A stretch of 64,000 bases of DNA from Amaurobius ferox (GCA_951213105.1 OX578136.1:69988730-70052729); one strand, 5' to 3'; positions 32,575-43,594 are shown, counted from the first letter of the stretch. Made by a program: numbers and translations. Notes: generated by a model not told the origin, from the letters alone.

Positions 32575-33150
32575 TTAGCATTATTTTTATAAATTTGGTG
32601 ACCTTTTTATCAATTTGGCCACACTTTGGTTAATTTGGCATTTTTTAAAATAGTCTCCAAATTTGCGATATCCCGCCGAGTTTTTCGCCAAGCATTACCG
32701 ACGGGAGGAGAAATGTGTTATTCATATAGTCGTTTCCTATGTTACTTCTAAAATATTGAATTTTCATCAATTTGTCGTCATTTTCATTTATTTAATGTCA
32801 ATTTTATCAATTTGATGATATTTTCGTCAATTTAGCAGCATTTAAAACGACTCGCCAAGTTGACGATATGTCGCCAAAATTCGTCGCAGAAACTCGTCAA
32901 GCGTTATAGGCGGAGAACTAGGTTATTCTTATAGTAGCTTCTTATATTTTTTCCACGTTATTGAATTTTCATCAATTAGTCGTCATTGTTACCAATATAG
33001 TTAAATTTTTTTTTCAATTTGACAAGATTTTTATCATTGTACGATATTTTCATCAATTTGGCAACATTTAAAATATATCGCCAAGTTGGCAATATTACGC
33101 CAATTTCTACACCAAAATTTCGCCAAGCGTTACCCAGAAAGAGATAGATA
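32575..33150 (+). repeat. Three diverged copies of the F1 GGCGA module
   Basis: Blocks at about 32575-32705, 32750-32925 and 32945-33145 each run from ATCAATTTGGC-like text through CGCCAAGTTGGC-like text to CGCCAAGCGTTA. This is the internal segment of F1 elements. Neither F1 end is present, so the module has been amplified in tandem outside a complete element. Confidence 0.7.
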
Positions 33151-33494
33151 AACAGACAGAATTTTTCAATCCTCATACATTCATAAAATGCTGTGGTTGG
33201 CCAAATTTATCTGTCTACATATTCCAGGTGACATTTACAGGGAGAAGAAAAACCAGATAATAACTACTATGGAGTTTGTTTGTTGTTGTTTGTTTGTTTG
33301 TTATTAATGGGAAGTTAATAATTAATCAATAATTAATTGTAATACATAGTCTAAATGATCTTAATGTATTAAATGCAACGTCCATATGAGTTTCTTGTAT
33401 CTATTTAATGATTCCTGCATAATTTATATGTGTCAATTTTCTGCAATCACTATTACAATTTCTAATAATTTTCATACTGTATTTTCCGTAAATC

Positions 33495-33735
33495 TATTCC
33501 ATTTGGAGAAGTGTTCGAGAAATAGTTTCTGGAATCAGTAACACCGTGAATCACCAGCGGTTATAAATAATGCAGAATCGAGGAGAAAATACGGATTGCT
33601 CCGCCAGGATAAATGCAGCGTAGAAGTTTTTCTCTTTTAGTTTACTGCGTCTTAGGATTTGCCGTGAAATAAGTAATATTTATTTTCAGGATATCTGCTA
33701 AAATAATATATTTGTTTATAGGCAAAAGAGTCAAA
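33495..33735 (+). repeat. Dispersed repeat R5, copy 2
   Basis: Homologous to 26690-26945 over about 250 bp, with shared TTATAAATAATGCAGA and CTTAGGATTT landmarks. The class of the repeat is unknown. Confidence 0.7.
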
Positions 33736-33867
33736 CAGTGAATGATATTTCTTATCAATTGGAATTCAAGCATGTTTTATTGTTTCTTGCTGAGGTATAT
33801 TGGAGGATGTAAAGGGAAATAATCCATTTGTATTTAAAACTGACATATTTTTTATTACATTTAAAAA

Positions 33868-33904
33868 CTAATTTATCTTATAAAAACTTTATAAGATAAA
33901 TTAG
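33868..33904. repeat. Perfect palindrome, 17-bp arms, 3-nt loop
   Basis: CTAATTTATCTTATAAA and its exact reverse complement are separated by AAC. A transcript or single strand would fold into a tight hairpin. No terminator role is implied in this eukaryotic context. Confidence 0.95.
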
Positions 33905-34025
33905 CTTTAATGGATAAGTTTTAATTTTCAATGGACTCCAGTAGCTTAAGCGCTGATTTCAAAATGGAATATAAAATAGGTACATGTCGTTTTCCTCTCA
34001 ATTTGAAATCGGCACCCAATTTTCC

Positions 34026-34250
34026 AGAGTCTACTTTGACGATAAGAGCTTGCAATTTCGTCCCAGTAGCTTAACTGTAGAGCGTCGTCTGACCAGTTCG
34101 GAGATCCAGGGTTCGGTTCCAGGTTGGGACAGCAAGGCTATTTACAATAGACCCGAACAATTCAACTCTGTAGATTAGTGCAAAGATGTCAGAGGTCTGA
34201 AAGTGACCCTAGTACGACTAGTACGGATTCAATGGACTCCAGTATCTTGA
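34026..34250 (+). mobile_element. S3 SINE: leader plus tRNA-like body, copy a
   Basis: A leader of about 35 bp (GATAAGAGCTTGCAATTTCG) precedes a 71-nt tRNA-like body at 34060-34130. The body has acceptor arms GTCCCAG and TTGGGAC, a D-arm-like GCTTAACTGTAGAG and a B box GGTTCGGTTCC. A tail with AAGATGTCAGAGGTCTGA and CTAGTACGACTAG is shared with the copies at 35.9 and 61.3 kb. The repeated leader and tail show it is a SINE and not a tRNA gene. Confidence 0.85.
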
Positions 34251-34403
34251 ACGCTGATTTCAAATTGAGAGGATAAAGACCATTCAGGATACTAACGTGA
34301 GTAAAAATAGTAGTAGCCGTAAGCTAACCTGAGGTACAAATAGAAGAAGGTGGCCAGTCAGATTGCCAGATGCCCACTAATCTGCCATTAGAGGGTGAAG
34401 AAT

Positions 34404-34515
34404 GCAGAGTCCACTTCAAAGATAAGAGCTTGCAATTTCGTCCTAGTAGTTCAACGGTTGAGTGTCGGTTGGCCATTTCGGATACCCAGGGTTCGACTCC
34501 CTGTTGGGACAGGAT
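34404..34515 (+). mobile_element. S3 SINE, copy b
   Basis: It has the same GCAGAGTCCAC...GATAAGAGCTTGCAATTTCG leader. The tRNA-like body at 34440-34510 has GTCCTAG/TTGGGAC ends and the B box GGTTCGACTCC. The tail is truncated or replaced. Confidence 0.82.
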
Positions 34516-34925
34516 TAAGCAACTAGTCACTACAACCTGTTGGTTTATGCCGATATACTAGCCAGCTGGGTTTGAACGATCTCTCATCCAGCAAAGCAAC
34601 AGCCAGAGCAACGAATTCGGCAGAATTATTCACCGGGCAAGGTCCAAAGAACACCCACCAAGCCCGACCCCAGTCACCGGCTAGATTTAGGCTCAGGTCA
34701 TGAATTGATGCAGTCCATACGATCACAGCCACCTGGCAGAGTCCAAGGTCTAACTGCTTCACCGGTACGACGGCCGGTTCCCCGAATTTATTTATCCCCA
34801 GGTCGGAGGATCAGAGCTACAGAGCTAGGATCCTTTCACCACTCAAAGAGTGGGCCTCCCGGGGGGGAAGTCCCTGTTGGGGCAGTAAGGTTCTTTACAA
34901 TTTATAAATTACTCGGGATTAGTAT
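34516..34925. other. GC-rich island of unknown origin in the S3 cluster
   Basis: About 330 bp (34555-34885) are strikingly richer in G+C than anything nearby, with CACCGGGC, CACCGGCTAG, TACGACGGCCGG and a run of seven G. Both strands are open in one frame (79 and 75 aa) but neither peptide is recognisable. It ends in CTGTTGGGGCAGTAAGGTTC, the end of an S3 tRNA body, so it may be unusual SINE-internal sequence. Confidence 0.4.
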
Positions 34926-34934
34926 CACGTAGAG

Positions 34935-35055
34935 CATAATAAAAATATTCCCGTAACAGAGAAGCACGCAGGATTAAGCAACCGAAGGATTGAGCTTTCG
35001 CTAATAATTAAGCACGTGGGATTAAGCACGCAGGATTAAGCTACCGAAATGCAAC
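34935..35055. repeat. GGATTAAGC-type short repeats
   Basis: GCACGCAGGATTAAGC occurs twice and shorter variants (CGTGGGATTAAGCAC, GAAGGATTGAGC) several times in about 120 bp. Confidence 0.75.
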
Positions 35056-35875
35056 AGAAAATTATAAGCTTGCATTCCTGGGCAAATTAGCATGTACCAC
35101 ATTATCTCAGAAGTAAAAATAACATACAACTGGACAATTTTCTTTTAAACCATGGAATATAGTTTTGAAATTCAATGGCCATTTGATTCGTTCTTGATTC
35201 ATTCGTGTCCTACCTGACAAACATATATATATACACACGTAGATGTATACCTTTCTAGACGTAGTATTAAAAATATAACTATGTCTTAAAACGCATATAT
35301 CAGTGAAAATATCGCATTCGAAAATTGCCGAGACAGCAATCTTTTTCTATGCTATAAAATAAATATAACCTAAAATATAAGTACTACTATTCCGAATAAA
35401 ATTCTAATTCGAAGTCTTTATTCCATATTAAATGTTATACGGAATGTCCAAGAGGAAGTAAGATCTCACAGAGGCTTATTGAGATATCAACACTTCCGTT
35501 CTCAAAGAAGCATTAAGTAACAAAGGTTTCCTAATTTTATCTATCTTATATATCATGACATATACATCATTAAGGGTTCTTTTTTTTCCCTTTTCATATC
35601 TACCGATTTTGTTGGGTTTCTAATAAATTCATTAGATCTGCCAGTAGTTGGTCTATATTATTTGTTTTAGCATTTAAATGTAAATAACGAAAGTAACAGT
35701 GACTGTATTATATTTTAAAGGAAAAACATCAACTCCCAATATATTTAGATTTAATACAACTATTTGGTGATGACGTAAAAGGTAAATCAATATTTAGTTA
35801 TTTGTGAAGACTGGTAACAACTGGAAATACCCAGTGACCACTCAAGTGCTACAAATATGTGCTACAAGTAAGTTT
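35056..35875. other. AT-rich spacer, nothing recognised
   Basis: No gene or repeat family recognised. Confidence 0.45.
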
Positions 35876-35876
35876 G

Positions 35877-36090
35877 TGGAGTCCACTTTAAAGATAAGAG
35901 CTTGCAATTTTGTTCCAGTAGCTCAACGGTAGAGCATTGGCTGGCCAGTTCGGAGATCCAGGGTTCAACTCCTGGTTGTGACAGCAAGGATTTGACGCCC
36001 GAACAAATCAACCTTATAGATTAGGTCAAAGATATCTGAGGTCTGATAGTGGCCCTAGTATGACTAGCACGGATTTAGTGAACTCTTGGA
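35877..36090 (+). mobile_element. S3 SINE, copy c
   Basis: The leader is followed by a tRNA-like body at 35912-35982 with a good D arm (GCTCAACGGTAGAGC), B box GGTTCAACTCC and the T-arm arms CCAGG/CCTGG. The tail has AAGATATCTGAGGTCTGATAG and CTAGTATGACTAG. Confidence 0.85.
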
Positions 36091-36104
36091 TATACAGCTC
36101 CAAT

Positions 36105-36300
36105 TTTAAGTTAGGGGGATAAGAATCACGCAGGAAGCTAAGCTGGAGTATAAAAATAGCATCAGGAGGCTAACCTGGAGGATAAAAATAGCAACAGGAG
36201 GAAAAACTGAGGTAAAAACTGAGGTAAAGGAGGCTAAAGTGAGGTAATGAGGTAATAAGGAGTAAAAACTGAGGTAAAAAATGAGTCATATTGTCAGTCG
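36105..36300. repeat. Purine-rich minisatellite
   Basis: Irregular tandem units of GGAGGCTAACCTGGAG...AAAAATAGCA change into AAAACTGAGGTAA units. A similar short stretch occurs after S3 copy a (about 34285-34345), so the array seems associated with S3 tails. Confidence 0.8.
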
Positions 36301-36330
36301 TACTCATATATAGCATTAGAAGGTGGAGAA

Positions 36331-36448
36331 TGCAGAGTTCACTTCAAAGGTAAGAGCTTGCAATTTCGTCCTAGTAACTCAACGGTAGAACGGTATATTT
36401 ACTGCTGATATTGGGAAAGCCGGGGTTCGATTTCCGGTTGGAGTGATA
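36331..36448 (+). mobile_element. S3 SINE, copy d
   Basis: The leader GCAGAGTTCAC...AAGAGCTTGCAATTTCG is followed by a tRNA-like body at 36368-36445 with B box GGTTCGATTTCC. It is followed directly by a (TA)n run (36454-36500). Confidence 0.8.
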
Positions 36449-36453
36449 CCTGG

Positions 36454-36500
<47 letters not shown>
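36454..36500. repeat. (TA)n microsatellite
   Basis: About 23 TA units. Confidence 0.95.
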
Positions 36501-36501
<1 letters not shown>

Positions 36502-36562
36502 TCGTGGTCCTCCAGACCAAACAAATCCAGCAATAAATACGACAGGGCAAAGTAGTAAGTGT

Positions 36563-36620
36563 CGAAAACCCAGACCGTCCGACTCATCCAAGATATAGAG
36601 CAGCTATTTGGATGGCCAGA
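36563..36620 (-). mobile_element. 58-bp hairpin-only retroposon
   Basis: 58 bp between direct repeats AAGTGT (36557-36562 and 36621-36626). It has the same extent as the 59-bp insertion at 13828-13886: hairpin arms (GGCCATCC/GGACGGTC on minus) and the terminal GTCTGGGTTTTCG. The short TSD makes its boundary less certain. Confidence 0.75.
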
Positions 36621-37935
36621 AAGTGTGGAAAAGTATCTTTAAGCTACAAAAAAGAGGGGAAACCTCAATGTAACTGTTCTGTGACGAAGAAGCCAAGTTG
36701 CTGAAATTGCTTTAAGATGATCTTTTAGTTACAGCAATAATTTTTGAAAATGTTTTTTTGAAAATAAATAATATTTCATGGGATAAAAACTATATTTATT
36801 TATACCAAAAATAAATGTTTCTATTTAGCAATTATATATTACAACATTTTAATATCCGGACATTTAAAAAGTGGATTATTGTCTCTTTTCGTTAAAAGAG
36901 ATGGGATCAATCATAGGACATTCAATTGTTAATGAGTCAACCTCATAACTACGATTTAAATACATTTAATAAACTTTTATTCATACTAATAAACACATAT
37001 TTGCCGTTACATTACTCATTAAAACATATTTAAATGATATTAAATGTAACCCAAATATTAGTCAGAAATATAATTCATTCAATGCATTTTTCATATTTTA
37101 ATCGAGAAATGTTATTTATTAGGTATTACAGTATTTGTTTGCAAATATAGTTTTGAGTACAGGCACATATGAATTTGAGTACGGTTTTATGAGACTTAAA
37201 ATACCATGTTAGTTACAGCGAAATGTAGTATCCGTTTCAGAGGCGAAAATTAGTCTCTTTCTTCGAGAGAAAATTTCGTGCAGCTATACCATCCAAAGCA
37301 AGAGAGATGTTTGTCGTTGTGGAGTTGTACACGTTAAATAGTAGAAACAGTATACTCAAATGGAATCACCAATGCTTGTCCTGAAAGTACAATTTGGGGC
37401 TTCTTTAGCAATGTTCGACAACTGTACTATTACTGACTCTTGCAGTTTGGAATCAATGTTTAAATTTGAAAAATTGTATTTGATACTTATTTGTGGTTAG
37501 CCTTGGAGTAACCCCAATTAAAATTTAGTTCATGTTTCGAGTATGTGGAATCATGTACTGTCGATATATTAGTAACAACTGCTCAATTAAGCTTTCAAGC
37601 ACCTTCATGCAGACGATATTTTTTTCTTCAAATTTATTTGATGAAAAAAATGCCTAGCATTGCATTTAAATAAAATGTGTTTATCCAACAGCCTTTAATT
37701 TTTTTTTTCAGATTTAAATAATATGTTAATTATTTTTTTCGGATTTAAATAATACAGAAATTGCTTTAAAAATAAATGTTATAAATGAACGAAATTACAT
37801 TTTCGACTGGATTATATCAATTTCAGCCGCCGGGTTGAAATATTACAGGGATTATTGTTATTTTCCATTTTTACGTCATTGCTTCTGAACTACTCCTGTT
37901 CTTACATAATATTCTAAACCAACGCATATATATTT
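36621..37935. other. AT-rich region, mostly unassigned
   Basis: A segment at about 37495-37555 (GGTTAGCCTTGGAGTAACCCC, AAAATTTAGTTCATG, TTCGAGT) resembles 40973-41030 in the chimeric F2-ended element. Otherwise nothing was recognised. Confidence 0.45.
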
Positions 37936-37939
37936 CTGC

Positions 37940-38410
37940 ATGTCAATTTTGCTAAATTCACTCTTCACAGAAATCAGGTGGAACTTTGACTGGGACGTAC
38001 TCACTATAAAAACCGACAAATCTGACTGGACTAGAAGCTTCAAAATCCTTGAAAATCCAAGAAATAGGTTCGTTTTTGAAAAGATTCAATTTTATTCAGC
38101 AAAAATATTTTTATTCAGGCCACATACTAAGATATACAGGAAGTTCCTCTATCATATTTGTTTGCATAGATTTCATGTAGTATTCTCAAATTATATGGGG
38201 AATTGGAGATCTAAATGTGCATATTTTATTTATGAAAATTTTACGTACATGGGTTTTTATGTTTTAGTTATTTGCTTGATCTCTCTGATAATACTGAAAC
38301 GTGGATGTATAAATTTAATACGTAAACTCATTCAGTGTTCGGTGAATTGTTTTGTAATCTACAATTTAGATTTATTTTACAATAAACTCTTTCATAAGCG
38401 CACATATTAG
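37940..38410 (+). CDS. Unrecognised 156-aa frame, possible membrane segment
   Basis: This is the longest open frame in the window that does not match a mobile element. The N-terminal third is Trp-rich (RWNFDWDVLTIKTDKSDW), followed by basic aromatic text. A hydrophobic stretch at about residues 103-122 (FYVLVICLISLIIL) is followed by a Lys/Arg-containing tail. I do not recognise any family. No promoter, splice sites or homologous copy could be shown. In such AT-rich DNA a frame of this length is uncommon but can occur by chance. Confidence 0.15.
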   Translation: MSILLNSLFTEIRWNFDWDVLTIKTDKSDWTRSFKILENPRNRFVFEKIQFYSAKIFLFRPHTKIYRKFLYHICLHRFHVVFSNYMGNWRSKCAYFIYENFTYMGFYVLVICLISLIILKRGCINLIRKLIQCSVNCFVIYNLDLFYNKLFHKRTY

Positions 38411-38503
38411 AGCTTAAATTTGATTTTACTGTAATTAACAGTAAAATATTTCTAATCATCCCCTAATGCTTTTGAAAATAACAATTATTTCAAATATATA
38501 TAT

Positions 38504-39516
38504 ATTACTTTCCTTATATACATAATGTATAAGGAAAGTATTGTGACGGGGTCGAAAATTTGAAATCGAGTTTTCGACGGGAGAGCACGTTTCAAGCATC
38601 CCTGATCTCGAATCAAACATTTTTGTAGTGATGTCTGTGTGTGGGTGTAGGTGCGTGTGTGTGTGTGTGTGCATGTGTGTAAGTATGTGTGTGTGTAAAA
38701 GTATGTGTGTGTGTGTGTGTGCCAGTGAGCCTGCGGAGACGATAACTGACGAACGAATGGACCGATTCGAACCAAATTTGGTACAAAAATCACAATCCCT
38801 AAACACTGGAAGACTGTTGTTTTTATTCGTAATCGAATGTTCAGAACCCCCCTAAATTTTCGAATAAAATTTTGAAAAAATCGTCAAAAAATCAAAACCA
38901 CTAAAGTTACTCAAATAAAGTTACTCCACTAATAAAGTTACTCAAATAGACATTTCTCAAGTTTTCACTAGAAAACGATTGACATAAATTTTAGAACGCT
39001 AACATGAACCGTTCTCGAGATATTGCTCATTTTTCAAAAAAAATATTAAAAAGTCATATAAAATGAAAAAGAAAATATTTCCTATTGAGAAACATGTTCA
39101 CTTTTCATATGTAATACCATGCGATAAATTGGGTGACATCATTCTTATGGATCTAGCTCGTTCCATTCATGAATAAAGATACTTTGAGTAATACTTTTGT
39201 ATTTGAACGCCAATAGTCATTTATCTGCTGTAAGAACAACTTATTTCTTCGTGTATAACGCTTGGTGAGATTTTGGCGACGAATTTGGCGGAATGTAGCC
39301 AACTTGGCGATTTTTTGAAATGTTGCCAAATTAACGAAAATCCAGCCAAATGGATAAAAATGACGCTAAATCAATGAAAATGACGACTAATTGTCGAAAA
39401 TTCAATATCTTGGAAAGAATATTAGTATCTACTATAAGAAGAACCTATTTCATTTACTGTAAAAGTAATAAATTCATTACATTATATAAGGAAAGTCATG
39501 TGTTACTCACATCAGA
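38504..39516 (-). mobile_element. F1 element (Helentron-like), complete copy
   Basis: Reverse orientation of the 31.2-kb copy. Its left end is ATTACTTTCCTTATATACAT with the palindrome, then ATTGTGACGGGGTCG and a GT microsatellite (about 38632-38722). GAACCAAATTTGGTAC, CCGTTCTCGAGATATTG and TTGGCGACGAATTTGG follow. The right end is GGAAAGTCATGTG...CACATCAGA. Frames on either strand across the GT run are artefacts. Confidence 0.87.
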
Positions 39517-40320
39517 TTTTTTTTTTAAAGTTTTCAAAATTATAGAGTTAGAGAAAATCGCACTTTCGTAATACTTATTTAAATAATAACTACAAATAAA
39601 ATGCAAATTCGAATTTACTAACATAAATGCAAATTATTTAGCATGTTATTTATTTGTGATATATGATATATTAAGAAAACACTTCTTGGCTTTGTGATAC
39701 ACACATTTTCCAACTTGTCCAGTTCTACATTCTACATATACTACAGTGATTTAGAAAAAAGTTTAGCGAAATCTCAAGTCTCCTTAACTAGAGTTAACTA
39801 ATGCAATTGTTTTAACTAATTGAGCAGATTTTATTCTCCCTAACTTCTTCGCAGCCGACACTATTATTTTATTTTATGTTTGAAGTGCAACCTACATGTT
39901 TTCGCTTCTGAAGCGTGCAGAGAGAAAATACCGGAACGAGAAATTTAAGCAATGCTGAAATGCACTGCATCACACATTACCAAATCATTTAAATCTTCTA
40001 ATTTCCAGTTATGTGCTGAACAAGAACCCACATCATAATGAGCTTAAGACTTTATCACCAGGAATGAATTCGTTTTATGTAAGAGATAAGGATCATCATT
40101 GTATCCACTCTTAGGTTAATGCCACGTGGTGATAACGGCTTCTAGTTAAGCTATTAGTGTTTATCCCAATAAAATTAGGTGTATCATATGGATAATATAC
40201 ATTCATAAATAAATCTATCGCTTGTTTACTAAATTAGAAACATAATTTAAAATAAGGATAATATTCATTATCTGCTTATTCAAATTTAAATTTCAGTATT
40301 TAAATTATTCTTGTATTTCC
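39517..40320. other. AT-rich spacer, nothing recognised
   Basis: No gene or repeat recognised. Confidence 0.45.
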
Positions 40321-40324
40321 TATA

Positions 40325-40500
40325 TATGCATTATAAAGAAAAGAGAAAGTATTTCGAACGGGTTGAAAAATTCAAATCGTGTTCTTGGTAGATTAAAACA
40401 TTTTGAACATCTACTAACATCTAACGTTATGTGGCAATACGCTGTGTATGTATGTGCTTGTGTTGATGTGTGTTGGTATATGTATATCTCTGTCAATGCT
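40325..40500 (-). repeat. Diverged F1-like end fragment
   Basis: GCATTATAAAGAAAAGAGAAAG, CGAACGGGTTGAAAAATTC and a GTATGT/GTGTTG-rich run follow the order of the F1 3' end (hairpin, GGGGTCGAAAATT, GT microsatellite). The match is weak. Confidence 0.45.
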
Positions 40501-40879
40501 ACCTGAAAAATACATTGAGAGATGTGACGCACATATAGTACCATTATTATAATCTGGCAAAATTGAATATTTCTAGTAAAATTGAACATTTCTAGTAAAA
40601 TTGAATTTCAGGTAAAACTGAATTTCTGGTAAAATTGAGCTCAAGGAAAATTGAAAAATTGGGTCCGGAATTGTAAACTAGTTTTTTATACACTTAATAA
40701 TTCCAGTCTGTGATGATAATCAAACAATAATATAATAATCATATTCTGAATTAACAAGAAAGATCAATCATGCATAAAGCATTGATTATGAAACACTTTC
40801 TGACTGATATACATATTAAACATCTCTAAACTGCGATACATTCAGCGCTGATATATTTTAAATTATCACAGTACTACAA

Positions 40880-41302
40880 TCTATATAAATAAAATTGAAA
40901 ATGTGCTTGTCTGTAGTATCTTTATCTCATCATCACGGAAAACGGCTGACTCGAATTTAATGAAATTTTGTGGGTAGCCTTCAAATAGCCCCACTCAAAA
41001 TTTAGTCTATGATTCGAGTTTCTAAGACCAGGGGTTGTCGTGATATTAATGATAAACGAAATCCTATGTAGGAGTTCTCCGCTCTAACTCTCTGGTTCCT
41101 CCAGACGAAAAAGGTTGGTAATAGCTGGTTTAAAATGTGAAAGTGAATTAAAATTTTATCTCTGAGTTTGGTTGGGATTTATTGCTCTAATCAGTCAGTT
41201 TTGATAATCGCAGATTTGAAAACGCAGATTTGAGACGTCATAGACAGACAGACAGAATGAACAAAGTCATAAACACTTTTCAACTTTGTTGTAAAGTGTT
41301 AA
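40880..41302 (-). mobile_element. Chimeric element sharing the F2 3' end
   Basis: The body begins CTATATAAATAAAATTG and contains CTGACTCGAATTTAATG and CCCACTCAAAATTTAG. It ends at 41240-41302 with a CAGACAGA run, GAACAAAGTCATAAACAC and the TTTTCAACTTTGTTG hairpin, identical to the F2 end. Only this terminus is shared with F2, so it is a different body joined to the same 3' end. Confidence 0.65.
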
Positions 41303-41622
41303 AAAAGATGCTCAGTCCTGCAAAAATTCACTCATGTAGGTACCTGCCTGCAAAAATTTGTGGTCTTGCTATTGTTAGTCTAATCAGGACGCGAACTTGG
41401 AATTCAAATATTTTGTCTTTAAATTTGACATTAAATATTGCTTAAATCACACTATATATGAAAAAAAATACAGTTTATTTCAGCGTATTTCCCAAAGCTT
41501 TTCTTCTAAGTGTAATAAAATTTCATATGTTTTTTTCGTAATAGCTTTTGAGGTACGAAGAAAAGAATCTCTAGAAACGAGAAATTTGTCAAACAGCGGC
41601 GGCAACAGAGACAGCTACTTTT

Positions 41623-42921
41623 TTAACACTTTACAACAAAGTTGAAAAGCGTTTATGACTTTGTTAATTCTGTCTGTGTGTCTGTCTGTAAGAAAGATAA
41701 CTGCCGTAAAAATGACTTATTCGAAATGAAATTTTAGTATGTTGCTCAGAAGGTCTGTAGGACCTATGGGAATATAAATGAGTAATATCACCCAATTAGT
41801 TTTGGATTAAATCCGGGTTGAAAAAATGAAATACATTGAGCCCTATGGGACCCAATTTTTCAAACATTTTTTAAGCAGATTTAAAATTCACAAATTGCTT
41901 CGAAAATTTTAGGTAATATTCAAATTATTCAATAAAATATATAAAAAAAAATCAGCAAAATATATTCAGTAGTTTTTTAAATAAAAATTAAAATAATAAT
42001 AACACCTCTTCTATGAAGCGATCACGTGACCACGATATGAAAAGATCACATGACCCACTTCAAAATGATATATGGCATCCATTTTGTCTCAAAACCGTGA
42101 TTTTTAAAGTTCTTTTAAATTCATATTGAGTGTTGTATCCATCCTAAAACCACTTTATTTTTGCTTAAATTCTCTGCATCTACATACTGAAACAACGCAA
42201 TTACAATATATTTGAGTTTAAAGGTTCATCCAAATTTGATTATTTCTACAACGAACCTATTTTTCACCTATGTAAAGCGTAAAAAGCAAAATATGTAGAA
42301 TGAGTTGTATTAGAATTGCTGTATTTCTTTAACACAAATTCTTTTAGTTCGTGGAGTCTACATAGCTGATATGAATGAAATATTCATTGATTTTACAAAG
42401 ATAAGGACGATTTTTTTCGATGAAGTTTTATGCATCGAGTTTAATTACTTGTAGCTCCATGGTCTTAATTTTTAAATAAAATAAATTATTATAGTATTGT
42501 GATGAATGACATGAATGGGAAATTATTTATGAATGAAATGTTACTTTTATAGAGAGAGCCAGGCGTGTTATTTTTTCTATGACGTCATTTGAATAAATTT
42601 CAGTTGTTTTCGATGAAGTTTTCAAATATAATAAATTATCGTAGTATTATGATAATTTTAAAATTATTACCAAGGAATGTATTACATTTGAGAGATGTTT
42701 AAACGAGGCAATTTACATTTCAATGTCGTCATTTTAATGAAGTTCTTTTTTTTCGATGAAGGTTTAAGTTTTCAAATATAATAAATTAATGTAGTATTGT
42801 GATAAGTTTTAAAATATTACCGAATAATGTATTGCATTTTAGACATGTTTAAATAAAATTGCATTGAAGTTGGAAAGTGTTTCATAATCAATGTTTTAAG
42901 CATGATTGATCTTTCTTGTTT
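41623..42921 (+). mobile_element. F2 element (Helentron-like), complete copy
   Basis: It starts with the hairpin TTAACACTTTACAACAAAG/TTGAAAAGCG, then GACTTTGTTAATTCTGTCTG microsatellite text. It includes the CACGTGACC pair (about 42025-42055), GTGTTGTATCCATCC and an ATAAATTATYRTAGTATT segment that recurs. It ends with TTGGAAAGTGTTTCATAATC and GCATGATTGATCTTTC. The terminal hairpin motif AACACTTTACAAC recurs inverted about 30 bp from the opposite end (GTTGGAAAGTGTT), an asymmetric TIR. No coding capacity. Confidence 0.85.
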
Positions 42922-42938
42922 AATATACCTAGATAACT

Positions 42939-42941
<3 letters not shown>

Positions 42942-42976
<35 letters not shown>
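42942..42976. repeat. (TA)n microsatellite
   Basis: TA repeats with one TTTA interruption, just after the F2 end. Confidence 0.9.
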
Positions 42977-43594
42977 TCTTAATTTTCGATGCAATTTGTG
43001 AATTTATATATATGAAAATATAAATAAGTAAAGATTCTAAAAGCAAATTATTATGAGGATTGTTGCAGTTAGTTAAAAGAAAAGTTGCATCAAAAAGAGG
43101 GACAATATTATCAGTAATAACAGTTTAGGAAATACAGGGCATCAACAACTCAGTTTTGATTGCAAATAATTATTTTAGATATTTACTACTAATTCATTTC
43201 AATTAGTTGCAAGTATTTAAAAAAGCTACTGTGTCACCATTACTTTGATTCACAAATTGTATTTTTAGCATCTAAGTTAGTCTGATACATAAAAGAGTTT
43301 TCATTATGGAGCAAATATGGCTATAACTGGCACATTAATCGCCTCCATATATTTTTTATTAAGGTCAAAGTTTTTATATATTCTAATATTGTAATATGAT
43401 TTTCCTGAAGCCAATTTTTTCACACAATACCAATATAACAAATAACTGAATCCTGGTGCAAGCTTCATTATTCTGGGAAATATTAAATTTTGTAGACTTC
43501 AGTTTTGCTTCTAGTATATCCCTTATGCATTTTTGCTATTTACAGTGCTATTAACCACACAAATTTCACCCACACCTTTTGCTGAGATACAACT
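42977..43594. other. AT-rich spacer, nothing recognised
   Basis: No recognised feature. Confidence 0.45.

Noticed and set aside
34060..34130. Possible functional tRNA genes (also 34440-34510, 35912-35982, 61433-61505)
   Set aside because: Each has imperfect stems and is embedded in the same leader and tail, so they are SINE heads.
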